Counted from the first letter of the stretch, positions 8,531-16,250 are shown. The stretch is DNA of 21,667 nt from Vulcanimicrobiia bacterium (GCA_025451135.1 JANWKW010000094.1:1-21667); one strand, 5' to 3'. Numbers and translations are program-made. Notes: a model not told the origin generated them from the letters alone.

Positions 8531-9076
8531 ATGAAACGGCTCGCCGGCTGGACCGGCGCGGTGCTCCTGGGTCTGCCCGTCGCCCTCCTGGCGCACGTGG
8601 CGATCTATGGGAACGAGCACCTGATCGGCGGCTCCGCCCATGCCCTCGTGGTCGAGGTCGGCCTCGCGCTGGCCGCCCTGGGCGGCGTCGTCGCGATCGC
8701 CACCTGCCTGCTCTCCTCGCACTCGGCCGAGTCCGGGTCGGTCCTAGCCGCCCGCCTGTCCGCCTATTTGCCGGGTTGGCTGCCCCTTGCGCTCTGCGCG
8801 CTCGGCTGGTTCCTGGGCATCGAGCGGTGCGAGTCGGCCAGCTTCGGCTTCGATCCCATCACCCTGTTCTGGCTGGCAGGCTTCGCGGTGCTGGCCGCCC
8901 GCGGCGCCCGCGCCGGTGCTCGCGCCGTCGCCACCCTCGCGGTCGCCTGGTTCGCCCCGGCCCGCTCGACCCGCCCCGGCATCCGCAATCTCCGTTTCGC
9001 CTATGCCGCGCCGCTGGTCGCGTCGCGCGGCCACGTCCGCCGGCGGTTCGCCCGGCCGCCGCCGCTCTTCCCTTAA
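8531..9076 (+). CDS. Small four-helix membrane protein paired with TonB receptor 1
   Basis: About 181 aa from the ATG at 8531; ATGs at 8519 and 8522 are possible but fall inside the apparent -10 box. Four hydrophobic helices are visible, the first containing LPVALLAHVA. A short loop ERCESASFGF precedes helix 4, and an Arg-rich tail ends ARPPPLFP. I do not recognise a family. The gene lies 60 bases upstream of a TonB-dependent receptor on the same strand. A similar-sized four-helix protein (13820-14395) lies directly upstream of the second receptor in mirror orientation. Both have Pro-x5-His-x-Ala in helix 1 and an RPPP tail, so they are probably distant paralogues serving their receptors. Function unknown. 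Confidence 0.68.
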   Translation: MKRLAGWTGAVLLGLPVALLAHVAIYGNEHLIGGSAHALVVEVGLALAALGGVVAIATCLLSSHSAESGSVLAARLSAYLPGWLPLALCALGWFLGIERCESASFGFDPITLFWLAGFAVLAARGARAGARAVATLAVAWFAPARSTRPGIRNLRFAYAAPLVASRGHVRRRFARPPPLFP

Positions 9077-9136
9077 TCGTCAACGCCCTTCGGCGCGATC
9101 CGCGCCATCATCGCGTTCTCTTTTAAGGAAGAATCC

Positions 9137-11464
9137 ATGCGTAAGTTCTACGCGGCCGCCTTGGCCGCGCTCTTCAGTTGCCTTTCGATTCCCGCGTTCG
9201 CCGCGACCGACGGACAGGTGCGCGGCACCGTCACGCTCGACGGTGCCCCTACGGCCGGCGTCGCGCTCTCGCTCGCGGGCGAGGGCTCGACCTTCACCAC
9301 CAAGAGCGACGCGACCGGCGGGTACGTGTTCTCGCAGATCCCGTTCGGCCACTATCGCCTGACCTCGCATCTGGACGGCACGTCTGACCGCGCGTTCGAT
9401 CTGGACGTCGCGAGCGACTCGGTCGTCTCGCTCGACATCCCGCTCTCGAAGCTCAAGACGATCGTCGTGACCTCGGTCAACGGACGGGCCGGCGCCAGCG
9501 GGACGCCCGTCTCGGGCAACGTCCTCGGACGGCAGACGCTCGCGACGCTGCCGACCAACACCAGCCTCGACCGGGTCGTGCAGACGGTCCCCGGCATCGT
9601 CCGCTTCTCCTACGACGAACCCGTCGCGCACGGGTTCCACGGTCTCACCTACGAGATCGACGGCGCGCCCATCCCGCAGGCGACCAGCTCGAACTTCTCC
9701 GAGATCATCGATCCGAAGAACGTCGATTCGATCGAGATCCTGACCGGCGCGTTCCCGGCCGAATACGGCGGATCGCGCGAAGGCGCGGTCGTCAACATCC
9801 TGACCAATCGCGCGAACTCGCTGAAAGTCCCGTACTCCGGGTCGTTCACGGCCGGATTCGGCAACCAGGGGCAGTCGGTCGCGAGCCTCGACCAGGCGTT
9901 CAAGGCAGGCCCGCTGGACGTGTACTTCTCGGCGAACGGACAGCACACGCAGCGCGGGCTCGACGCGCCGACCTTCACCGCCCAGCACGACGACTCGTCG
10001 CAGGCCGACCAGTTCCTGCGCATGGTCTCGCCCTTCGGGAAGAACGCCACGCTCGCGTTCGACTATTCGAACCAGTTCGCGCAGTTCCAGATCCCGATCA
10101 ACACCGATCCCAACGACCAGTACGATCCGCAGGTCAGTGTGCCCGGCACCGACGACGTGCAGCGCGAGTACGACCGCTATGCCAACTTCAACTACACCAA
10201 GGTCTCCAACGACGGCAACGGCGTCTTCCAACTGATCCCGTGGTATCGTTCCACCCGCATCGCCTTCGACGGCGATCTGGCCAACGACGTGCTCGCGACC
10301 CAGCCCGATCCGGTCACCGGCCTTCCGGTGAACCTCATCGGACTGCGTCAGGACCGTCAGGCGACCTATGCCGGATTGCGCGCGTCGGTCTACCGCGCGA
10401 GCGACCGGCACGCGTGGAAGGTCGGCGTCGACCTGAGCCGCGAGAACCTGACCGCCGCCGAGACGTTCGCGTGCTACGACTCGAACTGCGACGGCTCGGG
10501 CGCGCACCTGCAGCCGTTCTACGCGACCTCGACGAACGCGGCGCAGGCCGGTTCGCAGATCGGCATCTACGCCCAGGACAAGTGGTCGCCGTCGCGCGTC
10601 GTCAGCGTCGACTACGGCGTGCGCTACGATCATTCGACCGGCTACACCGGCGGCGATCAGATCAGCCCGCGCATCGGCATCAACGTGGCGCCCAACGCCA
10701 AGGACGTCGTGCACTTCTACTACGGCCGGATGTACGCCGCGCCGGCGCTCGAAGACGTGCGCCAGGCCTGCGTCGTGCTGGCCGGATGCTCCACCACGCC
10801 GACGTACGACCTCAAGCCGGAGCGCGACACCTACTACGAGATGGGCGTCTCGCATACGTTCTCGCGGGGCCTTACCGGCTACGTGAACTACTTCAACCGG
10901 CTCGCGACCAACGTGCTCGACACGACCCAGCTGCTCAACACGCCGCTCTTCGCCGTCTTCAACAACGCGCGCGGTCGCGACGAAGGCGTCGAAGTGCGCC
11001 TGCAGGGCACGTCGCTCTCGACCGGCGACTCCTGGTTCCTCTCGGGGACCGCGTCGAACGCGCAGGCCTCGGGCGTCTCCGGCTCGACCTTCCTGTTCCC
11101 GCCGGATGCGGTCTCGGATACCTCGTGGCAGCCGGAGGACCACGACCAGACGTACGAGCTCAACGGCGCGTACACGCACCGGTTCGGCGCGGACCGCGCG
11201 TGGTTCGCGACCCTGCAGAGCGAGTACGGCAGCGGCTTCCCGGTCGCGTTCGAGAGCGGCGAAGGCCGCTTGCCGACGCACCTGACGTTCGACCTCGCGC
11301 TCGGCAAGCAGGCCGGCACGGGCGCGAACAAGAGCCTCGGCTTCGATCTGAACGTGGAGAACCTGTTGAACCACCAGTACGTGATCAAGATCGCGAACGG
11401 ATTCAACACCACCCAGATCAGCAACGGCCGCAAGATCCTGTTCCGCGTGACGGCCCCGCTGTAG
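9137..11464 (+). CDS. TonB-dependent receptor 1 with N-terminal carboxypeptidase-like domain
   Basis: A 775-aa outer-membrane gated channel for energised uptake of metal chelates, cobamides or glycans through TonB. In order: signal peptide (1-23, ending AFAA), a CarboxypepD_reg-like beta-sandwich (about 27-102), a plug domain (about 125-230), then a beta-barrel to the C-terminus KILFRVTAPL. The plug carries NTSLDRVVQTVPGI, the YEIDG loop and ILTGAFPAEYGGSREGAVVNI. Two cysteine pairs (CYDSNC and CVVLAGC) lie in extracellular-type loops. AAGGAAG precedes the ATG at good spacing. The gene converges on a second receptor across a strong hairpin. No clear iron box is visible upstream. The ligand is not deducible; the domain order resembles Bacteroidetes/Acidobacteria-type receptors. 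Confidence 0.93.
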   Translation: MRKFYAAALAALFSCLSIPAFAATDGQVRGTVTLDGAPTAGVALSLAGEGSTFTTKSDATGGYVFSQIPFGHYRLTSHLDGTSDRAFDLDVASDSVVSLDIPLSKLKTIVVTSVNGRAGASGTPVSGNVLGRQTLATLPTNTSLDRVVQTVPGIVRFSYDEPVAHGFHGLTYEIDGAPIPQATSSNFSEIIDPKNVDSIEILTGAFPAEYGGSREGAVVNILTNRANSLKVPYSGSFTAGFGNQGQSVASLDQAFKAGPLDVYFSANGQHTQRGLDAPTFTAQHDDSSQADQFLRMVSPFGKNATLAFDYSNQFAQFQIPINTDPNDQYDPQVSVPGTDDVQREYDRYANFNYTKVSNDGNGVFQLIPWYRSTRIAFDGDLANDVLATQPDPVTGLPVNLIGLRQDRQATYAGLRASVYRASDRHAWKVGVDLSRENLTAAETFACYDSNCDGSGAHLQPFYATSTNAAQAGSQIGIYAQDKWSPSRVVSVDYGVRYDHSTGYTGGDQISPRIGINVAPNAKDVVHFYYGRMYAAPALEDVRQACVVLAGCSTTPTYDLKPERDTYYEMGVSHTFSRGLTGYVNYFNRLATNVLDTTQLLNTPLFAVFNNARGRDEGVEVRLQGTSLSTGDSWFLSGTASNAQASGVSGSTFLFPPDAVSDTSWQPEDHDQTYELNGAYTHRFGADRAWFATLQSEYGSGFPVAFESGEGRLPTHLTFDLALGKQAGTGANKSLGFDLNVENLLNHQYVIKIANGFNTTQISNGRKILFRVTAPL

Positions 11465-11471
11465 TCCTCGT

Positions 11472-11506
11472 CATCCCGAGCGTAGCGAAGCGCTACGCTC
11501 GGGATG
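11472..11506. terminator. 16-bp perfect hairpin between convergent receptors (REP-like element)
   Basis: CATCCCGAGCGTAGCG (11472-11487) is followed by loop AAG and an exact reverse complement (11491-11506); weaker pairs extend the stem outward. It sits between the two receptor stop codons and could end transcription from both sides. The core closely resembles a common dispersed intergenic repeat of many bacteria (CATCCTGAGCGAAGCGAAG type), so it may be one copy of a genome-wide family. Confidence 0.7.
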
Positions 11507-11514
11507 GCGGCGAG

Positions 11515-13782
11515 CTATTTCCCTATCGCCAATCGCAGCTCCAGGCTCCTCGGCCTGGCGTAATGCGTGCCCTGGAGCGACGAGCCGAGCGTGATCGCGT
11601 AGCGGTCGTCGAACAGGTTGCGCGCGACCAGCTCGAGGCTGACGTCCTTCGCGAGCGCTCGGGCGACGTCGGCGTCGAAGGTGAGGTGCGACGGGACCTT
11701 GCAGAAATCGCATTCGCTCGACGAGAGGCCCGAGCCGTACTCGGCATCGAGCGAGATCCATCCGCGCGACGACGGCAGATAGAGCCCGGCGGCCGCGCTG
11801 ACGCGTTGATCGTGATCGGCCGGCACGTAGCCGTCCGGGAACCGGCCGCAATCGATCAGCAGCGAGCTCCCGCAGCCGCGATTCACCGCCAGACCGTGCG
11901 TGATCGTGAAGTACGCTCGCGAGCCGTAGCCGCCCCACGTGCGCGAGACGAGGAGCGACTGCGCGTCGAAGCGCCCTTGGGCGAAGTTGACGTCCTGATG
12001 GATATTCGTCGTCCCGATCTGCGCGTCGTCGAGGACATCGGTTCGCACGTAATGGGCGAGCCGGATACCGACGTCCCAGCCGCCGACCGGGATGTGGGCG
12101 CCGAGCTCGTACAGCGAGTCGCGCGCCGGCTTCAAGTCGAACGTCGTTCCGCTCGCCGGATCGAGGAACTGCGAACTGGCCAGCCCGATGTTCTCGAATC
12201 CGAACGGCACGAAGAGCCGTCCGTAGTAGCCGTAGACGGACGCGCGAGGCGAGAAGGTCCGGGTCACCTTCACGCGCGGGCTCAGCTGGGCGTATCCGAC
12301 CGCGAAATCGGTCGACGAGAGTTGAAAAGCGTCCTGACGAAGGCCGTAGTCCGCCTGCCAGCCCCCGCCGAACTTCCAGGTGTCTTGGACGTAGATCGCT
12401 TGCGAGTGCGCGACGTTGGGAGCGTCGTCGACGATCTCGAGCGGACCGGGCCGGATGAAGTTATCGGGCTGCAACGCGATGTCGTAGCGCTTCGCGATCG
12501 CATCGACGCGATACGACGCACCGGCGCGGATCGAGTGCCTCTCGCCGAAGGTGCCGTAGTCGGAGGCCAGCCCGAAGCTGGTCGACGTGCGGTCGGCGGC
12601 CGCCGAGAATACGCAGTCGCCGGGATTCGCGCTGCAGTCGTTCCCGGCCGCCGGCGCCAGGTCGGCCGCGAGATCGTTGAAGTCCCGGATGGTCGAACGC
12701 TTGAACGACGGTGCGACCGAGAAGAATCCACGCTCGCCGATCGCATGCCGCCATTGGAGCGAACCGAAGATATCGCTCTGCGTTTCGTTATCGTCTTGTG
12801 TAGCCGGCTGTCCGTTCGCCGTATCGGGCGGCAGTTGAAAGGTCTGGTACGAGTGATCGAGGTCGAGATTGAGACTGTCGCCGCGCCCGAATGGAAGGCT
12901 GTACCGCGCGAACTGCGTCGACGTGCTGCCGGCATCATGGACCGGATCGGCGACCGGCGCGTCGAGCGCGCGACCGTCGCGCTCCAGTCTGCTCGAGACG
13001 ATCAGCCCGCCGCGACCGATCGGCGCATGGTAGACGAGCTCGCTATCCAGCGTACCGAACGACGCTCCCGCCGCCTCCAACGAGGAGCCGGCCGAACCAC
13101 TGCCGGAACGCGTCGCAAGGTTCACGACCGCGGCGAATCGATCGCCGTATTGCGCGGGGAACGCGCCTTCGATCACCTCGGCGTACGAGACGTTGGTCGG
13201 ATCGAACTCGGTGCCGAGCACGCGCGAGAGCTCTTGCGGCACGGGCACGCCGTCGACCACGTACGCGATGTCGCCGTGATCGCCGTTGATGTGGACCTGG
13301 CCATTCGATCCGCGCGCGGCGGACGAGACCTGCAGCAACATGCTCGGCAGGCTACGCGCGTAGGCCGAGCGCGTGAGGATGGCGTGGCCGAAGGTCGCGT
13401 CGGCGCCCGAGCGCGCGGCCGGCGCGGTGCTGCCGGACGCACGGACGTTGCCGATCTCTTGGAGCGATTCGAGCGCGAGACTGACGCGAGCGCCGCCGCT
13501 GCCGGCTTCGAGCGGAGCGACGGCCGAGAGGTCGCCCTTGGCGGCGCGCACGACGTACTCGCCGAGCGCGACCGCCGTGAACGCGAACGCGCCGCGCGCG
13601 TCGCTTGCGGTACGGAGGGTCAGATTGTTGCCGGAGAGCGTGACCGATGCGCCGGACACGGGCGCACCGCCCGAGGTGACGATGCCGGAGACGATGGTGG
13701 CGACCTGCGCGAATGCGGGTGCGGCGCTCGCGAACGGGAGCGCCACGGCGAGCGCGAGCCCGCCGAGTGAACGGTAGAACAT
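11515..13782 (-). CDS. TonB-dependent receptor 2 with N-terminal carboxypeptidase-like domain
   Basis: A 755-aa outer-membrane receptor with the same domain order as receptor 1: signal peptide (1-26, ending AFAQ), a CarboxypepD_reg-like domain (about 28-113), a plug (about 130-230) and a beta-barrel ending RSLELRLAIGK. The plug contains IAYVVDGVPVPQELSR and VIEGAFPAQYGDRFAAVVNLATR. Cysteine pairs occur in loops (CSANPGDC, CGSSLLIDC, CDFC). The start ATG ends at 13782, with AAGGA six bases upstream; start and Shine-Dalgarno lie inside a 15-base palindrome. The gene follows the four-helix membrane protein at 13820-14395 by 37 bases, probably as one operon. The candidate Fur box upstream suggests an iron-related ligand, which is inference. 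Confidence 0.93.
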   Translation of the reverse strand: MFYRSLGGLALAVALPFASAAPAFAQVATIVSGIVTSGGAPVSGASVTLSGNNLTLRTASDARGAFAFTAVALGEYVVRAAKGDLSAVAPLEAGSGGARVSLALESLQEIGNVRASGSTAPAARSGADATFGHAILTRSAYARSLPSMLLQVSSAARGSNGQVHINGDHGDIAYVVDGVPVPQELSRVLGTEFDPTNVSYAEVIEGAFPAQYGDRFAAVVNLATRSGSGSAGSSLEAAGASFGTLDSELVYHAPIGRGGLIVSSRLERDGRALDAPVADPVHDAGSTSTQFARYSLPFGRGDSLNLDLDHSYQTFQLPPDTANGQPATQDDNETQSDIFGSLQWRHAIGERGFFSVAPSFKRSTIRDFNDLAADLAPAAGNDCSANPGDCVFSAAADRTSTSFGLASDYGTFGERHSIRAGASYRVDAIAKRYDIALQPDNFIRPGPLEIVDDAPNVAHSQAIYVQDTWKFGGGWQADYGLRQDAFQLSSTDFAVGYAQLSPRVKVTRTFSPRASVYGYYGRLFVPFGFENIGLASSQFLDPASGTTFDLKPARDSLYELGAHIPVGGWDVGIRLAHYVRTDVLDDAQIGTTNIHQDVNFAQGRFDAQSLLVSRTWGGYGSRAYFTITHGLAVNRGCGSSLLIDCGRFPDGYVPADHDQRVSAAAGLYLPSSRGWISLDAEYGSGLSSSECDFCKVPSHLTFDADVARALAKDVSLELVARNLFDDRYAITLGSSLQGTHYARPRSLELRLAIGK

Positions 13783-13795
13783 AAGGAATCCTTAT
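13781..13795. promoter_or_regulatory. 15-base perfect palindrome over start codon and RBS of receptor 2
   Basis: ATAAGGA-A-TCCTTAT is a perfect 7-1-7 palindrome covering the AAGGA ribosome site and reaching into the start codon (13780-13782). It could be a protein-binding operator. At RNA level the one-base centre is too tight for a full hairpin, so a protein site is the likelier reading, if it is functional at all. Confidence 0.4.
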
Positions 13796-13819
13796 CAGAC
13801 GAGTGCGGAAGACAAAATT

Positions 13820-14395
13820 CTAACGAACGGTCTGATACGGGGGCGGTCGATTGCCCCGAACGGGGACGAACGCGAAGTACGGCGACGCGAGCAGCGCGCC
13901 GCGGAGCGGAGCGGCCGGCACGGACCGGCGGACGTCGTCGCGGCGCGCGTGGGTGCACGAGGCAGACCACGCCATGGCGCGCATTCCGCCGAGAGTGAGG
14001 ACGAGCGAGCCCAGGAGACTGCCGAGGACCGCGACCAGGATTCCGACGAGCAGATCGCCCCCGCGGAGCGGGTCGCCTTCACCGAACTGGGTGACGAGGA
14101 AGAACCCGAACTGGCAGGCAGCCCCGAACGCGAAGAACCCGGCGCCGCGGCCCTCAAAGGGCAACGCCCGGATCAGCAACGGAAGCCGGCGACGAAGATC
14201 TCCGGCGCGGTACCCGAACCAGGTCAACGCTACCGCCGAGAGCACGGCAAGCAGGCCGAGGTAGGCGTGGAGCGGCGAGATCGCCACGGCCATCGCCGCA
14301 CGACCAAGCCCGGCGAACTCGGACGCCAGGTGGACGCCGATGCCGAAGGGGATGATCAACGCGAGATAGAGCCCGAGGGCTCCACGTCTGCTCAT
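13820..14395 (-). CDS. Small four-helix membrane protein paired with TonB receptor 2
   Basis: A 191-aa membrane protein from the ATG ending at 14395. Four helices are visible: LYLALIIPFGIGVHLA, LHAYLGLLAVLSAVALTWF, AGFFAFGAACQFGFFL and LLVGILVAVLGSLLGSLVL. A C-terminal tail contains CTHARRDD and ends RGNRPPPYQTVR. It resembles the protein at 8531-9076 in size, helix number, Pro-x5-His-x-Ala in helix 1 and RPPP tail, and like it sits just upstream of a TonB-dependent receptor. A role assisting receptor function, such as inner-membrane passage of the ligand, is plausible but unproven. There is no good Shine-Dalgarno; a Fur-box-like sequence ends two bases from the start codon. Family not recognised. 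Confidence 0.68.
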   Translation of the reverse strand: MSRRGALGLYLALIIPFGIGVHLASEFAGLGRAAMAVAISPLHAYLGLLAVLSAVALTWFGYRAGDLRRRLPLLIRALPFEGRGAGFFAFGAACQFGFFLVTQFGEGDPLRGGDLLVGILVAVLGSLLGSLVLTLGGMRAMAWSASCTHARRDDVRRSVPAAPLRGALLASPYFAFVPVRGNRPPPYQTVR

Positions 14396-14397
14396 GA

Positions 14398-14417
14398 TTT
14401 GAGATTGATTCGCATTT
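14398..14417. promoter_or_regulatory. Fur-box-like iron operator
   Basis: The core GAGATTGATTCGC (14401-14413) differs from the common Fur-box variant GAGAATGATTCGC at one position, and the flanks (TTT, ATTT) are A/T as expected. Halves GAGATT and ATTCGC form an imperfect 6-1-6 inverted repeat. It sits immediately upstream of the minus-strand membrane-protein/TonB-receptor operon, in an unusually AT-rich patch. Confidence 0.5.
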
Positions 14418-14425
14418 CCTGATTC

Positions 14426-14445
14426 AACCCCTGCCGACCGGGGTT
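14426..14445. promoter_or_regulatory. Inverted repeat in the divergent gap upstream of hldD
   Basis: AACCCC (14426-14431) and GGGGTT (14440-14445) flank an 8-base spacer. It lies between the Fur-like site and the hldD start, with the same 8-base spacing as the repeat at 8456-8479. A role as an operator or hairpin is uncertain. Confidence 0.3.
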
Positions 14446-14475
14446 TGTGACGCTTTCGACTAACCTATCGGGCTC

Positions 14476-15504
14476 ATGCACGACCTTTCACGCGGCCGCA
14501 TCGTCGTCACCGGCGGTGCCGGGCTTATCGGCAGCGCCATCGTCTGGACCCTCAACCGGCGCGGCCTCGACGACATCCTGATCGTCGACCGGCTCGACAC
14601 GACCGAGAAGTGGAAGAATCTGGTGCCGCTGCGGTTCGCCGACTACCTCGACGCGGACGACTTCGAACTGCAGATCCTCGACGACCCGTCGGCCTTCGCG
14701 GACGTCCGCACCATCTTCCACATGGGCGCCTGTTCCTCGACGACCGAGGCCGACGCCGACTATCTGATCCGCAACAACTACGAGTATACGAAGCGCCTCG
14801 CCGGCTGGGCGGTCGATCGCGGCGTCCGGATGGTCTATGCATCCTCGGCCGCGACCTACGGCGGGCTCGAGGCGGACCTCTCCGACGAGTGCGACCTCGC
14901 CACCCTGCGGCCGCTCAACATGTACGCCTACTCGAAGCATCTCTTCGACCTGTACGCGCGGCGCAACGGCTGGAGCGAATCGCTGTGCGGCGTGAAATAC
15001 TTCAACATCTTCGGTCCGAACGAGCAGCATAAGGGCGACATGCGCAGCATCGTCCACAAGGCGTACGGCCAGATCGTCACCGGCGGCGGGATCAAGCTCT
15101 TCAAGAGCTACCGGCCGGAGTTCGCCGACGGCGAGCAAGAGCGCGACTTCCTTTACGTCAAGGACGCCGCGGACATGACCGTGCACCTGGCCCAGAGCGA
15201 GACGGCCGGCCTGGTCAACGTCGGCTCCGGGACGCCGCACACCTGGCTCGAACTGGTCCGCCCGATCTTCCGCGCGATGAGCGTGCCCGAGCGTATCGAG
15301 TTCATCGACATGCCCGAGAGCCTGCGCGGCAAGTACCAGTACTCGACGTGCGCGCGCGTCGACCGCCTGCGCGCGAGCGGCTACGACGCGCCGGTCACGC
15401 CGCTCGACGACGCCGTGACGGACTACGTCACCGACTACCTCATCCCCGACCGCCGGCTCGACGAACGCGTCGCGGCAACCACCACTTCACAGAGGAGCGC
15501 ATGA
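14476..15504 (+). CDS. hldD: ADP-L-glycero-D-manno-heptose-6-epimerase
   Basis: HldD/RfaD converts ADP-D-glycero- to ADP-L-glycero-beta-D-manno-heptose for the lipopolysaccharide inner core, so the organism probably makes heptose-containing LPS. The protein is an extended short-chain dehydrogenase with the NAD(P) loop TGGAGLIGS (12-20). The diagnostic HMGACSSTTE (82-91) follows, then SSAATYGG and the catalytic Tyr150-x3-Lys154 pair. Downstream are VKYFNIFGPNEQHKGDMRS and the C-terminal ERDFLYVKD block. At 342 aa it is about 30 residues longer than E. coli HldD, mostly in a C-terminal tail (RRLDERVAATTTSQRSA). The ATG at 14476 lacks a strong Shine-Dalgarno. The stop overlaps the next gene in ATGA, so they are coupled. 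Confidence 0.94.
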   Translation: MHDLSRGRIVVTGGAGLIGSAIVWTLNRRGLDDILIVDRLDTTEKWKNLVPLRFADYLDADDFELQILDDPSAFADVRTIFHMGACSSTTEADADYLIRNNYEYTKRLAGWAVDRGVRMVYASSAATYGGLEADLSDECDLATLRPLNMYAYSKHLFDLYARRNGWSESLCGVKYFNIFGPNEQHKGDMRSIVHKAYGQIVTGGGIKLFKSYRPEFADGEQERDFLYVKDAADMTVHLAQSETAGLVNVGSGTPHTWLELVRPIFRAMSVPERIEFIDMPESLRGKYQYSTCARVDRLRASGYDAPVTPLDDAVTDYVTDYLIPDRRLDERVAATTTSQRSA

Positions 15505-16232
15505 GCCAACCCAACCGCACCGCCCGCCGCCACGGTCACAACAGCGGTCCGACCCCGCCCGGAAAGCGCGACCCGATGACCAACGTCTACATCGGCATCG
15601 CCGTCGCGATCGTCCTGATCTTCGTCGGGTTCGGCATCTTCTCGTGGAAGACCAGACACGATCTCGAAGCCCAGGTGGCGACCGCCGACGCGACCCCGAC
15701 CCCGGGCCCCAACGCCAAGGCCAAAGCCATCCAGATCGTCGACGGCGTCGGCTTCGGAAAGCCGGCCTTCGCGAAGGGCGACAGCCCCGACGGCGGCAAC
15801 GGCCAGCCGGTCGACGGCATCAAATGCGAGAGCGCGGAACAGGCGACGATGCACGTGCACGCGCACGTCGCGCTCTTCGCCAACGGCGTGCAGATCCAGA
15901 TCCCGCAGTACATCGGCTTTGGCGCCGCGGCGCAGTGCCTGTACTGGCTGCACACGCATGACGAGAGCGGCCTGGTCCACGTCGAAGCGCCCGACTTCAC
16001 CGCGCCGAACGGCGGCCCGTACACGCTCGGGATGCTCTTCGATATCTGGGGCGAGACGCTCTCGCGCACGCAGGTAGCGCGCTACACCGGCCCGGTGACG
16101 GCGTTCGTGAACGGCGCCAAGTACGACGGCGATCTCAAGGCGATCCCGCTCTCGGCCCACCAGCAGATCACGCTCGAGGTCGGCACCCCGATCGTCCCGC
16201 CGCCGAACTACACCTTCCCGCCGAACGAGTAG
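15501..16232 (+). CDS. Membrane-anchored histidine-rich extracytoplasmic protein (unknown function)
   Basis: A 243-aa protein from the ATG at 15501 (AGAGGAG upstream, ATGA overlap with hldD). A short basic cytoplasmic tail and one transmembrane helix (about 29-48) lead to a Thr/Pro linker and an extracytoplasmic domain. That domain holds clustered potential metal ligands: MHVHAH (H118, H120, H122), CLYWLHTHDESG (C146, H151, H153), VHVEAP (H160), plus C109 and H220. I recall similar MHxHAH...CLYWLHTHD proteins of unknown function in actinobacteria and Chloroflexi; I do not know a characterised one. The ligand pattern suggests metal binding, possibly copper, fitting the multicopper-oxidase/thioredoxin genes that converge on it. 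Function not assigned. Confidence 0.8.
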   Translation: MSQPNRTARRHGHNSGPTPPGKRDPMTNVYIGIAVAIVLIFVGFGIFSWKTRHDLEAQVATADATPTPGPNAKAKAIQIVDGVGFGKPAFAKGDSPDGGNGQPVDGIKCESAEQATMHVHAHVALFANGVQIQIPQYIGFGAAAQCLYWLHTHDESGLVHVEAPDFTAPNGGPYTLGMLFDIWGETLSRTQVARYTGPVTAFVNGAKYDGDLKAIPLSAHQQITLEVGTPIVPPPNYTFPPNE

Positions 16233-16250
16233 TAGCGCGCGAGCGCTACT
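16231..16250. terminator. Hairpin spanning both stop codons of convergent genes
   Basis: AGTAGCGC (16231-16238), loop GCGA and GCGCTACT (16243-16250) form an 8-bp stem. It contains the last two bases of the upstream TAG and the complete TAG of the minus-strand thioredoxin gene. The GNRA-type tetraloop would stabilise it in RNA. No T-run follows on either strand. Confidence 0.5.

Noticed and set aside
9080..11374. 764-codon minus-strand frame opposite receptor 1
   Set aside because: Val/Arg/Asp-rich low-complexity antisense to a well-supported receptor gene.
10240..13770. A very long plus-strand open frame (over 1,170 codons) running through receptor 1 and antisense to receptor 2
   Set aside because: Arg/Asp/Val-rich low-complexity translation with no domain. 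It is out of frame with receptor 1 and antisense to receptor 2, both of which have signal peptides, ribosome sites and clear domains. High GC content makes stop-free shadow frames common.
14476..16232. Part of an LPS or other glycan biosynthesis cluster
   Set aside because: Only hldD is present; the neighbours are not sugar enzymes, so no cluster can be claimed.
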